A stretch of 64,000 bases of DNA from the NCBI GenBank assembly GCA_027492795.1, contig JAPUEB010000006.1, forward strand, positions 248,001 through 312,000, written 5' to 3'. Positions 1 to 8,045 of the stretch are shown here, piece after piece. The stretch is from Chryseobacterium sp. (GTDB lineage: Bacteria > Bacteroidota > Bacteroidia > Flavobacteriales > Weeksellaceae). Position 1 is the first letter of the stretch. The number at the start of each line of letters is the position of its first letter. The notes under the pieces were generated by a model. The model saw nothing but the letters and a program-made list of their open reading frames with translations, ran no database searches and was not told the DNA's origin. The translations under genes and the position numbers were made by a program.

Positions 1-1069
1 AATTTTGGAAAGCCTGCTCCAATTTTTCTTTGTCTTGAATAGTTCCGTTTTTAATTACAGAATCTATAGTTCCCTGTCTGTTTTTCCAATAGTTTGCTAC
101 GGAAGCATACTGAGAAGCGTAGTTCAGTTTTGTAGCCTGATCACGATCCATATATGTTTTCATTACATCCATCGCAGTTTTGGACGCTTCTACCCAACCC
201 GGATAATCTTTGTTCACCATTTGCGAAATTCCGTAAGAGGTGAGGTAACGGTTTGTTCTTCCAGGATAACCCATAATCATCGCAAAATCTCCCGGTTTGA
301 AAGGCTTCAAAGAAATAGGAAGATGATGTTTTGGCTTGTAAGGAACATTATTCGGGGAATATTCAGCTGGATTTCCGTTGGCGTCGGAATATACTCTGAA
401 AACAGAAAAATCTCCTGTGTGTCTTGGCCATTCCCAGTTATCGGTATCTCCACCGAATTTTCCGATGGAATTTGGCGGAGTTCCCACCAAACGTACATCT
501 TTAAAATCTTGATAAACAAAATAATAAAACTCGTTTCCATTGAAAAAATCTCTTACAACAACGGTATATTTTCCGTTTTCAGAATTTTCCGTTTGTATGG
601 CTTTATATTCTGTGTCGATGATATCCCTTCTCTCTTTCGCCGTCATACTGTTGTTCAATTTGGCGTTGATTCTGGAAGTTACATCATCCATTCTCACCAA
701 AAATCTTACGGAAAGTCCTTTTGCTGAAAGTTCTTCTTTGTTATTTTTTGCCCAAAAACCATTGGTTAAATAATCGTGTTCTGGGGTAGAAAGTGCGGCA
801 ATTGAACCATATCCGCAGTGATGATTGGTAAAAATAAGCCCTTCTTTTGAAACGATTTCTGCGGTGCAACCACCACCAAACTGTACGATTGCGTCTTTTA
901 AACTTGAATTGTTAACAGAATAAATTTCTTCTGCCGTCAATTTCAATCCTTTTTTCTGAAGGTCTTGTCCGTTCAGTCTTTTAATCAGCATCATCAGCCA
1001 CATTCCTTCGTCCGCTCTCATTTGGATAAAGCTCAAAAGAAATGTGCACAATAAAAATATCTTTTTCAT
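1..1069 (-). CDS. S46 family dipeptidyl peptidase (DPP7/DPP11 type), N-terminal part only
   Basis: Secreted serine peptidase that removes dipeptides from peptide N-termini in the periplasm; S46 enzymes are typical of Bacteroidota that live on protein. The ATG at 1069 gives a signal peptide (MKKIF then a hydrophobic stretch) and the family opening ADEGMWL. The catalytic His lies in GLIFTNHHCGYGSI and the catalytic Asp in FGGDTDNWEWPRHTGDF. The gene runs off the left edge after about 356 codons, so the catalytic Ser and the residue that separates DPP7 (hydrophobic P1) from DPP11 (acidic P1) are not visible. It is divergent from the META lipoprotein gene with about 80 bp between them. Confidence 0.93.
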   Translation of the reverse strand, partial: MKKIFLLCTFLLSFIQMRADEGMWLMMLIKRLNGQDLQKKGLKLTAEEIYSVNNSSLKDAIVQFGGGCTAEIVSKEGLIFTNHHCGYGSIAALSTPEHDYLTNGFWAKNNKEELSAKGLSVRFLVRMDDVTSRINAKLNNSMTAKERRDIIDTEYKAIQTENSENGKYTVVVRDFFNGNEFYYFVYQDFKDVRLVGTPPNSIGKFGGDTDNWEWPRHTGDFSVFRVYSDANGNPAEYSPNNVPYKPKHHLPISLKPFKPGDFAMIMGYPGRTNRYLTSYGISQMVNKDYPGWVEASKTAMDVMKTYMDRDQATKLNYASQYASVANYWKNRQGTIDSVIKNGTIQDKEKLEQAFQN

Positions 1070-1110
1070 AATGTAAAATAAATTTGCCGCAATTTACTGA
1101 TTTTTTGGCT

Positions 1111-1118
1111 TAATTTTG
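1111..1118 (+). promoter_or_regulatory. Bacteroidota -7 box for the META lipoprotein gene
   Basis: TAATTTTG matches TAnnTTTG and lies 31 bp before the ATG at 1150. The best upstream TTG is 24 bp away, slightly beyond the usual spacing. Confidence 0.5.
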
Positions 1119-1149
1119 GGTTTATAAACATCATAAAATCAAAAATATC

Positions 1150-1584
1150 ATGAAAAAATCCGGATTTTTAGTTGCGCTGTTCAGTTTTTTATTATTATTT
1201 CAAAATTGCAAAAGTCAAAAACCAAATCCCGACCAGTACCAAAGGCAATGGATGCTAACTTCATTAAATGGTTTTAGCAGAGATTTTTTGGTTTCCAAAA
1301 GGGCTCAACTCGATTTGTCTCCCACGAAATCAGCTCCAAATCAATTCAGAGCTTTTATGGGATGCAACGATTTAGGCGTAACCGCGGAGTTTAAGAAAAA
1401 TAATACCGTAAAGTTCGGGGATTTTATGTCCACAAAAATGTATTGCGAAGACAACAAAGGCTTGGAAAAAACCTTCATCAACATGATTGCAAAAATGACA
1501 AAATACAAAATCGACGGTCATCAACTTACGCTTTCCGACGGAAAAGGAAACGAAATGAAATTTGTTGCCGCAGATTGGGACTGA
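1150..1584 (+). CDS. META domain (HslJ-like) lipoprotein
   Basis: A 144-residue envelope protein. Residues 1-20 are a signal peptide ending in LFQNCKS, a plausible lipobox with Cys20, so it is probably a lipoprotein. The rest resembles the META/DUF306 domain of HslJ: a W-x-L-x-S-L-N-G strand near residue 34, FMGCNDLGVTAEF in the middle, then M-Y-C-E and a C-terminal strand after L-T-L-S-D. META proteins are linked to heat or novobiocin resistance and motility, with no defined biochemical activity. It stands alone between a divergent peptidase gene and a SemiSWEET gene 83 bp downstream. Confidence 0.82.
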   Translation: MKKSGFLVALFSFLLLFQNCKSQKPNPDQYQRQWMLTSLNGFSRDFLVSKRAQLDLSPTKSAPNQFRAFMGCNDLGVTAEFKKNNTVKFGDFMSTKMYCEDNKGLEKTFINMIAKMTKYKIDGHQLTLSDGKGNEMKFVAADWD

Positions 1585-1587
1585 TAT

Positions 1588-1667
1588 ATATAAGAGATAA
1601 TTGATAAATGATTTTACATTTGTTTTAAATTTTCGCAATATCATTTATCACTCATCATTTATCACTT
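1588..1667 (+). repeat. Spacer made of the word TGATAAATGAT in both orientations
   Basis: The 83-bp gap holds GATAATTGATAAATGAT on the left and ATCATTTATCACTCATCATTTATCAC just before the next ATG. The words are inverted relative to each other and the right-hand one is doubled, so the transcript could fold into a long AT hairpin ending at the SemiSWEET start codon. Confidence 0.6.
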
Positions 1668-1940
1668 ATGCAATTTAACCCAGAAATTATCGGATTAGTC
1701 GGAGGTTTTCTTTCCTGCATCACCTTCGTTCCACAAATATTTAAAACATGGAAATCGAAATCTGTAGAAGATATTTCGGTTCACACTTTTTTAATTGTTC
1801 TTGCAAGCACTATTATTTGGATTGCATACGGAATTTTTAAAGACAGTATTTCTGTGATTTTAACAAATATTGTTGTGTTTTTCACGGCTGTCATTATGCT
1901 TTGGATGAAGTGGAAGTTTACGGAGAAATCTCACAGATAA
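1668..1940 (+). CDS. SemiSWEET family sugar transporter
   Basis: A 90-residue inner-membrane protein with three predicted transmembrane helices (about residues 7-25, 38-57 and 62-82). It has the PQ motif of the PQ-loop/SWEET superfamily in helix 1 (FVPQIFKTWKSKS). SemiSWEETs are half-size sugar transporters that work as dimers. The length fits the family. The substrate cannot be read from sequence. The start is the ATG directly after the repeat-filled spacer. Confidence 0.88.
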   Translation: MQFNPEIIGLVGGFLSCITFVPQIFKTWKSKSVEDISVHTFLIVLASTIIWIAYGIFKDSISVILTNIVVFFTAVIMLWMKWKFTEKSHR

Positions 1941-2032
1941 CGCAGGTTTTCACAGATGTTAAAAAATTTATTATCCAAAATTTAAATTTATCAGTAACAA
2001 AATCTGTGGAAATCTGTGAAATCCGTGAGATA
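1925..2032. repeat. Inverted word repeat (CTGTGAAATC / GAAATCTCACAG)
   Basis: The end of the SemiSWEET gene and the following spacer carry AAATCTCACAGAT and TTTTCACAGAT, answered about 70 bp later by ATCTGTGGAAATCTGTGAA and CCGTGAGAT. This is an imperfect long hairpin that starts inside the last codons of the SemiSWEET gene and could act as its transcript end. Confidence 0.5.
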
Positions 2033-2041
2033 TAAAAACCT

Positions 2042-2049
2042 TAAATTTG
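2042..2049 (+). promoter_or_regulatory. -7 box before hflX
   Basis: TAAATTTG is an exact TAnnTTTG match, 45 bp before the ATG at 2095. No clear TTG lies at the right distance upstream. Confidence 0.5.
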
Positions 2050-2094
2050 CACAAATGCAGAAAGCAAATTGCTGAAAGCCGAAAGCAAAAAAAT

Positions 2095-3306
2095 ATGCTC
2101 GAAAAAAAAGACCACCAATATGAAAAAGCCGTTCTTGTCGGCTTAATTACCCAAAACCAAGACGAAGAAAAACTCACAGAATATCTGGATGAGTTGGAGT
2201 TTCTTGCTTTCACAGCAGGTGCAACTGTGGAAAAACGCTTCACACAAAAAATGTCGCAACCCGATTCCAAAACTTTTGTAGGAAGCGGAAAAGCCGAAGA
2301 AATCAGGAATTACGTAAAAGAACACGAAATCGGAACCGTGATTTTTGATGATGAACTTTCGCCGTCACAATTGAAAAACTTGGAGCGAGAAATGGAAGTC
2401 AAAATTTTGGACAGAACCAATCTCATTCTCGACATTTTCGCACAACGCGCCCAAACTTCCTACGCAAGAACGCAGGTAGAACTCGCCCAATACGAATATT
2501 TGCTTCCACGATTAACAAGAATGTGGACGCACTTGGAACGTCAACGAGGTGGAATCGGAATGAGAGGTCCCGGAGAAACCGAAATCGAAACCGACCGACG
2601 AATTATCCGTGACAGAATTTCTTTACTGAAAGAAAAACTGAAAACCATCGACAAACAAATGTCCACACAAAGGCAAAACCGTGGAAAAATGGTTCGCGTC
2701 GCTTTGGTTGGTTACACCAACGTTGGGAAATCAACGTTGATGAATGCGCTTTCAAAATCGGAGGTTTTTGCAGAAAATAAGTTGTTTGCTACTTTGGATA
2801 CGACGGTTCGCAAAGTTGTAATTGGAAATTTGCCTTTCCTTTTGACGGACACGGTTGGTTTCATCCGAAAATTACCGACACAATTGGTAGAAAGTTTTAA
2901 ATCGACTTTGGATGAGGTTCGTGAAGCGGATTTGTTGGTTCACGTCGTGGATATTTCTCACGAAAGTTTTGAAGACCACATCAATTCCGTTAACCAAATT
3001 TTAATGGAAATCGGCGCTCATCAAAAGCCGATGATTATGGTTTTCAATAAGATAGACGCTTTTGCTTACGAGAAAAAAGATGAAGACGATTTAACGCCTT
3101 CCAACAAAAAAAATATTTCACTTGCAGAATGGGAAAAAACATGGATGTCAAAATCGAAATATCCAACGGTTTTTATTTCGGCTTTAACGAAAGAAAATTT
3201 CCCTGAAATGAAGAAAATGATTTACGATGAGGTTTTGAAGATCCATATTTCAAGATTTCCGTATAATGATTTTCTGTTTGAGTATTTTGATGAGGAGGAG
3301 AATTGA
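2095..3306 (+). CDS. hflX: GTPase HflX
   Basis: A ribosome-associated GTPase of about 403 residues that splits or rescues stalled ribosomes. It has the N-terminal HflX domain, the glycine-rich linker GGIGMRGPGETEIETDRR, then a TRAFAC G domain with G1 GYTNVGKS (about residue 206), G3 DTVGFI (about 252) and G4 NKID (about 317). The ATG at 2095 is chosen. The frame is open upstream to a TTG at 2047, but that start overlaps the predicted promoter and adds a repeat-like, non-conserved tail. Length and motifs are normal for the family. Confidence 0.96.
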   Translation: MLEKKDHQYEKAVLVGLITQNQDEEKLTEYLDELEFLAFTAGATVEKRFTQKMSQPDSKTFVGSGKAEEIRNYVKEHEIGTVIFDDELSPSQLKNLEREMEVKILDRTNLILDIFAQRAQTSYARTQVELAQYEYLLPRLTRMWTHLERQRGGIGMRGPGETEIETDRRIIRDRISLLKEKLKTIDKQMSTQRQNRGKMVRVALVGYTNVGKSTLMNALSKSEVFAENKLFATLDTTVRKVVIGNLPFLLTDTVGFIRKLPTQLVESFKSTLDEVREADLLVHVVDISHESFEDHINSVNQILMEIGAHQKPMIMVFNKIDAFAYEKKDEDDLTPSNKKNISLAEWEKTWMSKSKYPTVFISALTKENFPEMKKMIYDEVLKIHISRFPYNDFLFEYFDEEEN

Positions 3307-3369
3307 TGTGATGATTTGTTGATGTGATGATTTTATAATTTGAAAATTTAGAGACGCGATTTATCGCGT
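3301..3369 (+). repeat. Tandem TTGATGTGATGATT words plus ACGCGAT palindrome
   Basis: Directly after hflX, ATTGATGTGATGATTTG is followed by a near copy, then a short palindrome ACGCGAT-TT-ATCGCGT at 3354-3369. The palindrome may end the hflX transcript, but no long T run follows. A degraded look-alike follows coaX near 26315-26337. Confidence 0.55.
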
Positions 3370-3388
3370 ATTATGAATCAAAAATACT

Positions 3389-3778
3389 ATGAGAACAGAG
3401 TTATTCCGCAATAAAATATTTTTCTATATTTTTTTGGCAATTGTAGGATTGGATTTTATGAGTGGGCTTTTGCACGTTTCAAAACCTACAGAGAGTACAG
3501 GAATTATTGTTTTCAAATGGCTAAAATTAATGATTTGTTTGTCGGCTTTTTTAATGTTTTTTATCAAAACAAAATATAATCATCAAATTTTCAAACTCTA
3601 TATTTATTTTGTGGGAATTCTACTGCCATCATATATTTTGCTTTATGACTTGAAAGAACTTGTTTTTTATGGCATTCATCCGGTTTCAGCAGAAAAATTA
3701 TTTGAAAATGGGTTCGCTTTAGTTTTCGCCATAATTCTTCTAATTTTTTATAAAAAATTCAAAATTGAAAATAATTGA
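3389..3778 (+). CDS. Integral membrane protein of unknown function
   Basis: I do not recognise a family. The 129-residue protein has four hydrophobic segments (about residues 8-25, 40-60, 68-88 and 105-122) and a basic C-terminus ending KFKIENN, so it is probably a small inner-membrane protein. The last 14 bases overlap the start of the next gene, which suggests coupled translation with the AlkD-like gene. Base composition matches the neighbours. Confidence 0.72.
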   Translation: MRTELFRNKIFFYIFLAIVGLDFMSGLLHVSKPTESTGIIVFKWLKLMICLSAFLMFFIKTKYNHQIFKLYIYFVGILLPSYILLYDLKELVFYGIHPVSAEKLFENGFALVFAIILLIFYKKFKIENN

Positions 3779-4484
3779 CAACATCAAATCCGCCCTCGAA
3801 TTCCTTACCATTCCAGAAAAAAAGGAATTCTTTCCCCGTTTTTTTAAAGCCGGAAAAGGAGAATATGCAGAAGGCGACCAATTCATCGGCGTTACCGTTC
3901 CCGACCAAAGAAAAGTCGCGAAAGAATTTTGGAACAAAATTTCTTTAGGAGAATTAGGAGAGTTGCTTTCCTCCAAAATTCACGAGCATCGTCATACTGC
4001 GCTTTTGATGTTGGTCACTAAATTTGAAAAATCAAAAGACCCGAAAGAGAAAGACGAAATCGTAAAATTTTACCTAAAAAACAAAAAACACATCAACAAT
4101 TGGGATTTGGTGGACAATTCCTGCTACAAAATTTTAGGGAGATATTGTTTTGAAAATCAGGACGATAAAATTTTAAGAAAACTTTCGGAAGAAGATAATT
4201 TGTGGAGAAAAAGAATGGCAATTGTTTCTACAATGTGGCACGCAAAAAAAGGAAACAGTTTTGAGTTACTAAAAGAATTAGCATTAAAAAACCTGCATCA
4301 CGAACACGATTTAATGCACAAAGCAAACGGTTGGCTCCTTCGAGAAATGGGCGAAAAAAACGAAACCGAACTCCTTGATTTTCTGAAACTTCATTATAAA
4401 ACAATGCCGCGAACTTCACTTCGTTATGCCATTGAAAAACTGGATGAAGAGGTAAGACAGGATTTTTTGAAAGGCAGAGTTTAG
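3765..4484 (+). CDS. DNA alkylation repair protein (AlkD-like, HEAT repeats)
   Basis: A HEAT-repeat DNA glycosylase-like protein of about 239 residues. AlkD enzymes excise bulky or positively charged N3/N7-alkylated bases. Family signatures are VPDQRKVAKEFW near residue 44, HEHRHTALLML, INNWDLVDNSCY near 108, and the conserved W-R-K-R-M-A-I-V-S-T block near 147. The start appears to be TTG at 3765 (MKIIDNIKSAL), overlapping the upstream membrane-protein gene by 14 bases; no ATG lies nearby in a sensible place. Confidence 0.9.
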   Translation: MKIIDNIKSALEFLTIPEKKEFFPRFFKAGKGEYAEGDQFIGVTVPDQRKVAKEFWNKISLGELGELLSSKIHEHRHTALLMLVTKFEKSKDPKEKDEIVKFYLKNKKHINNWDLVDNSCYKILGRYCFENQDDKILRKLSEEDNLWRKRMAIVSTMWHAKKGNSFELLKELALKNLHHEHDLMHKANGWLLREMGEKNETELLDFLKLHYKTMPRTSLRYAIEKLDEEVRQDFLKGRV

Positions 4485-4508
4485 TTTTTACAATTAAGTA
4501 TTTTAAAA

Positions 4509-4656
4509 ACCACAAAAGGCACAAAAGTTTTTTTGCCAAATGAAAGATGGAAAATATTGAAAACATAAAGTGCACAAAAGCGAAAATCTTTGATTTTCAA
4601 TTTTATTTTCTTTTGAAATCCTTTTTCCTCATTATGAATTTTTGTTTCTTTTGTGG
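4509..4656. repeat. Spacer with long-range inverted repeat ACCACAAAAG
   Basis: The 186-bp gap after the AlkD-like gene begins with AACCACAAAAGGCACAAAAG and ends with TTCTTTTGTGGTTAA, about 135 bp apart and inverted. Between them sits a small hairpin, GAAAATC-TTT-GATTTTC, near 4583-4599. No gene is seen. Confidence 0.5.
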
Positions 4657-4670
4657 TTAATATTTTCTAT

Positions 4671-5003
4671 ATGGAAAGTCATTTCTACATCCGCGAAATC
4701 ATCCATTATTTTCTGCATTTGGTTTTCCCGATTGTGATTGCGAAAGTTTTCTTCAAAAATAATTGGAAACACGCCTATTTTCTTCTTTTGGCGACAATGT
4801 TGGTGGATTTGGACCATATTTTTGCCAATCCAATTTTCGATCCCAATCGCAACAGCATTGGTTATCATCCTCTTCATACCTATCCAATGATTGCGCTGTA
4901 TTTTTTGGGTGCTATTTTCTTGAAAAAAAATTACAGAATCGTCGCTATAGGTCTTCTTTTCCACATGTTCACCGATTTTCAGGATTTTTATTTTTGGAAG
5001 TAA
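4671..5003 (+). CDS. DUF6122 family membrane protein
   Basis: A 110-residue protein with three to four hydrophobic segments. It has the family features REIIHYFLHLVFP at the N-terminus, MLVDLDHIFANPIFD in the middle (a D-x-D-H acidic/His cluster), YHPLHTYP, and HMFTDFQDF near the C-terminus. The spaced Asp and His residues resemble the membrane metal-dependent hydrolase-like (YdjM/DUF457) fold, but no activity is established. The ATG at 4671 is used; an upstream GTG at 4653 adds only six residues. Confidence 0.82.
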   Translation: MESHFYIREIIHYFLHLVFPIVIAKVFFKNNWKHAYFLLLATMLVDLDHIFANPIFDPNRNSIGYHPLHTYPMIALYFLGAIFLKKNYRIVAIGLLFHMFTDFQDFYFWK

Positions 5004-5372
5004 AAAGTACTTGACAGTATAGGCATAATCGGAAATTAATTTTCTTCGTTTTCCCCAACCCTTACTTCGAGAGCCTCAGGATGACAGGGAGCGAAGAAAA
5101 TCAATTTCCTCCCTTTAGGGTTGGGGAAAAGAAATTGATTTTCAGTGTATTAAAAATGTTATAGGTAAAATCTTGAGTAATCATTTTAAATAATCTTTAA
5201 TAATTTTATTTCAGCATTACATAATTATCATTTTTTCAAATCAAATTTCGTTTTTTTGATAGATTTTTTGTATTTTGTCGGCGTTCTTGATGGAAAACTT
5301 AGCTTTATTTTTCATTTATGCTAAAAAATAAAGTTGGTATTTCTTCTTGACAATCTCTAAAAAACAAAATTT
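5004..5372. other. 369-bp gene-free spacer with a large inverted repeat
   Basis: This stretch contains the inverted repeat listed separately, an AT-rich middle without a clear promoter, and a hairpin CTTTATTTTT / AAAAATAAAG (5303-5312 with 5324-5333) about 40 bp before the antiporter start. I see no coding sequence. Confidence 0.6.
5031..5145. repeat. MITE-like nested inverted repeat
   Basis: Perfect 14-bp arms TTTTCCCCAACCCT (5049-5062) and AGGGTTGGGGAAAA (5117-5130) are flanked by AAATTAATTTTCTTCG on the left and GAAATTGATTTTC on the right. An internal GCGAAGAAAATCAATTTCC also pairs with either flank. The centre holds CTTCGAGAGCCTCAGGATGACA-like text. It has no ORF, so it is either a small non-autonomous element or a structured spacer. 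Confidence 0.65.
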
Positions 5373-6446
5373 ATGAAATTAAAAAATTTTACAGCTTGGC
5401 ATATTTTACTTCCCATTTTCGCTTCCATATTTTATTTGGGCGGATTTCTGAATGACACCACAATTTCTAATATCATCGGCGCAATTTTGATGTTCGGAAG
5501 CGTTTTAGCGGCAGTTCATCATGCAGAAGTGGTTGCGCATAAAGTTGGAGAACCTTACGGAACCATAATTCTCGCGATTTGCATCACCATTTTGGAAGTT
5601 GGACTTATCATTTCCTTCATGCTTTCAGGGAGCGAAGGTTCATTGACTTATGCTCGCGACACGGTTTTTGCGGCAGTGATGATTATTCTGAACGGAATTT
5701 TAGGAATTTGTATTCTTGTTGGTGGTGTGAAATTTCGAGAACAGTTTTTTGCCAGAAGTTCGGTGAGTATTTACTTGGTGAGTTTGGTTACCATCCTCGT
5801 TCTCACGCTTATTTTGCCTAATTATACGTCAAGCGTTCGTGGTCCTTTTTATTCAGAAGCGCAGCTTGTTTTCGTTTCCATCGCGTGTTTGGTGATTTAT
5901 GGCGTTTTTTTGATGGTTCAAACCGTTCGTCACCGCAATTATTTTATCGATGCAAATACCGATGACGACCACGCTGCGGAACCTCCAACAATTTCTGTTA
6001 CGATTTTAAGTCTTGTAATGTTGTTGATTTGTCTTGCCGTTGTAATTTTCATGGCAAAAGGTTTATCTCCTGTAATTGAGAGTTTTGTAAAAAGTATTGG
6101 CGCACCAAAAGCTTTGGTTGGTGTAATTATCGCTTCCGTAGTTTTGCTTCCCGAAGGTTTGGCTGCGGTTCGTGCTGCACGCAACAATCAAATTCAGTCT
6201 TCTGTAAACTTGGCTTTAGGTTCTGCTGTTGCGAGTGTTGGACTTACAATTCCGGCAATTTCAGTGGTTTGCGTTATTTACGATATTCCTTTCGTGTTGG
6301 GAATGGATATCAAATCTATTATTCTCCTTGCATTATCAGTATTTACAGTGATGATTTCCCTGAGTCGCGGAAAAACAAACATTCTTTACGGAACGGTTTT
6401 GCTTACCATTTTGGCGGCATACATTTTTACGGTGATTGTACCGTAA
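5373..6446 (+). CDS. Calcium/sodium:proton antiporter (ChaA/CAX type)
   Basis: An inner-membrane cation exchanger of 357 residues with about eleven hydrophobic segments. The diagnostic alpha repeat in the first half reads HHAEVVAHKVGEPYGTIILA then ITILEVGLI, and the matching second-half repeat reads VVLLPEGLAAVRAARNNQIQ then LGSAVASVGLTIPA; these hold the acidic residues that bind the cation. ChaA-type proteins export Ca2+ or Na+ in exchange for protons, mainly at alkaline pH. It stands alone after a long spacer. Confidence 0.9.
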   Translation: MKLKNFTAWHILLPIFASIFYLGGFLNDTTISNIIGAILMFGSVLAAVHHAEVVAHKVGEPYGTIILAICITILEVGLIISFMLSGSEGSLTYARDTVFAAVMIILNGILGICILVGGVKFREQFFARSSVSIYLVSLVTILVLTLILPNYTSSVRGPFYSEAQLVFVSIACLVIYGVFLMVQTVRHRNYFIDANTDDDHAAEPPTISVTILSLVMLLICLAVVIFMAKGLSPVIESFVKSIGAPKALVGVIIASVVLLPEGLAAVRAARNNQIQSSVNLALGSAVASVGLTIPAISVVCVIYDIPFVLGMDIKSIILLALSVFTVMISLSRGKTNILYGTVLLTILAAYIFTVIVP

Positions 6447-6452
6447 TGTTTA

Positions 6453-6517
6453 GCCACGAATGCACGAATAAATGTTCATTTCAAAGTAAATTCTCAAAAA
6501 AATCGTGTATTCGTGGC
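6453..6517. repeat. Copy of the CACGAATGCACGAAT palindrome (looped)
   Basis: The arm GCCACGAATGCACGAAT at 6453-6469 pairs with TCGTGTATTCGTGGC at 6503-6517, with about 33 bases between. It lies between the convergent antiporter and globin genes, so it may serve as a transcript end for both. Confidence 0.7.
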
Positions 6518-6523
6518 AAAAAA

Positions 6524-6913
6524 TCAAGAAAGTTTCTCCAGTTTCGTAGCCGTTTCCATTTTGTAAGCCATCAAATTCGCAATATTTCCAGCTTTGTAAA
6601 TCGCTAAATCCGCCGTTTCTCCAGTGAAATTTTCCTCCACGGTTTCAGTCCAAAGTTTCAGCCAAGTTTCAAAATGCTGCTTTTCCATCGGAACCATCTG
6701 ATTGATAGGAAAATGCACCGCCATCGGATTTCCCTTGTAAGAAATTTGCCCAAAAAGAAGTGTTTCCCAAAATTTATACATTTTCGGAAGATGAAGGCTC
6801 CAATCTACTTTTGCAATATCGTTGAAGAAGAATCCAATTCCCGATTTTTCTACTTTTTTGTAGAAAGTGTTCACCAGAAATTCAATATCTTCTCTTGTTT
6901 CTAATTTTTTCAT
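6524..6913 (-). CDS. Group III truncated haemoglobin
   Basis: A 129-residue globin. The proximal-His helix reads MEKQHFETWLKLW and the CD/E region reads MYKFWETLLFGQISYKG followed by NPMAVH, the usual pattern of the group III (trHbP, Ctb-like) family. Such proteins bind O2 or NO and are tied to nitrosative stress or oxygen handling. The start MKKLETREDIEFL is an ATG at 6913; the 70-bp gap to the divergent potassium-channel gene also carries that gene's promoter. Confidence 0.9.
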   Translation of the reverse strand: MKKLETREDIEFLVNTFYKKVEKSGIGFFFNDIAKVDWSLHLPKMYKFWETLLFGQISYKGNPMAVHFPINQMVPMEKQHFETWLKLWTETVEENFTGETADLAIYKAGNIANLMAYKMETATKLEKLS

Positions 6914-6968
6914 GCCTCAAAATTACTTTTTATTTATGGCTAAACTTATGATTTCAGTCAATATAGCG

Positions 6969-6976
6969 TAATTTTG
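6969..6976 (+). promoter_or_regulatory. -7 box directly before the KirBac gene
   Basis: TAATTTTG matches TAnnTTTG and ends 7 bases before the ATG at 6984, so the transcript would start within a few bases of the start codon (leaderless or nearly so). Confidence 0.55.
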
Positions 6977-6983
6977 CAGAATT

Positions 6984-7934
6984 ATGGCAAGAAAATTAAG
7001 AATAATCCGCCAAAAATCCCGCGACGACAGTGGTTTTGGAAGCAACGCGTCGGGAAGATTCATCAATAAAGATGGGTTTTCCAATGTTCAGCGAAAAGGA
7101 GTGAATATTTTCAACAGGTTCAGTTGGTATCACACGATGCTGAATTTGCCGTCCTTTCGTTTTATTTCTTATTTAATTTTAGGATATGTCGCTATCAATC
7201 TGGTTTTTGCGCTTATTTATTACTTAATCGGCGTTGAACATTTAACCGGAATCGACCAATCTACTCCTTTGAATGAATTTATCGATGTTTTCTTTTTCAG
7301 TTCGCAAACCTTCACTACAGTTGGTTACGGAAGAATAGCTCCTGTTGGATTTTTAGCGAGTTTGGTTGCCACTTTTGAAGCATTTCTCGGACTCCTCGCC
7401 TTTGCGATTGCAACTGGTCTTTTTTATGGAAGATTTTCACGACCAAGAGCATTTTTGGTTTTTTCAAAAAACGCTTTAATTGCTCCATATCAAGATGTTA
7501 CAGCGTTAATGTTTCGGTTGGCCCCGTTTAAAAACAATGCCTTAACAGATGGAGAAGTAATTCTTACAGCTGCGATTGAAATCAACGAAAACGGGGTTCC
7601 AAAAAGCAATTTTTATAGGCTTAATGTTGAGTTGGCAAAAATAAATTCTTTATCATTAAACTGGACAATTGTACATAAAATTGATGAAGATTCTCCTTTT
7701 TTTGGTTTTACGAAAGAAGATTTTCAAGACCCCGAAACAGATATCGAAATTATGGTTCAGATTCGTGCTTTCGATGAGGTTTTTGCAAACACGGTGGTTC
7801 AAAAAACATCCTATATTAATTCAGAAATTATTTACGGTGCAAAATTCATTAAAATGTATGAATCGAGCGACGACCACAAAACCACTATTTTGGATTTGAG
7901 CAAAATTGATGCGTATGAAAAAGTAAATATTTGA
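6984..7934 (+). CDS. Inward-rectifier-type potassium channel (KirBac)
   Basis: A 316-residue channel subunit. The two transmembrane helices (about residues 61-82 and 119-145) flank a pore loop with the selectivity filter TTVGYG (111-116), and a cytoplasmic immunoglobulin-like KirBac domain follows (SRPRAFLVFSKNALIAPYQ onward). Arg-rich and Gly-rich residues 1-35 form the N-terminal slide-helix region. These channels pass K+ as tetramers. The length matches known KirBac proteins. It stands alone with its own promoter. Confidence 0.95.
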   Translation: MARKLRIIRQKSRDDSGFGSNASGRFINKDGFSNVQRKGVNIFNRFSWYHTMLNLPSFRFISYLILGYVAINLVFALIYYLIGVEHLTGIDQSTPLNEFIDVFFFSSQTFTTVGYGRIAPVGFLASLVATFEAFLGLLAFAIATGLFYGRFSRPRAFLVFSKNALIAPYQDVTALMFRLAPFKNNALTDGEVILTAAIEINENGVPKSNFYRLNVELAKINSLSLNWTIVHKIDEDSPFFGFTKEDFQDPETDIEIMVQIRAFDEVFANTVVQKTSYINSEIIYGAKFIKMYESSDDHKTTILDLSKIDAYEKVNI

Positions 7935-8041
7935 GTTTGATTTTGTTTGATTTTGTTTGATTTCTTCAATTTTGCTTCTCTCAACATTTTCGAAACTATT
8001 TCAAACCTCCTCAAACCACTTCAAACGATTTTAAACCAAAA
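7935..8041. repeat. Spacer of TTTGATT / TCAAAC words, copy 1
   Basis: Three TTTGATTTTG-type words are followed about 60 bp later by CTTCAAACC, CTCAAACC, CTTCAAACG and TTTTAAACC in the opposite sense. The spacer ends AAACCAAAAAA just before the next ATG. A sister spacer with the same words lies before coaX at 25455-25555. Confidence 0.7.
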
Positions 8042-8045
8042 AAAG

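Noticed and set aside
5303-5333. Hairpin before the cation antiporter as a riboswitch
   Set aside because: It is a simple AT stem with none of the conserved loops of known cation riboswitches such as yybP-ykoY.
7935-8041. Regularly spaced TCAAAC units as a CRISPR array
   Set aside because: The units are 6-9 bp, spacing is irregular and both orientations occur. No cas genes are in the window.
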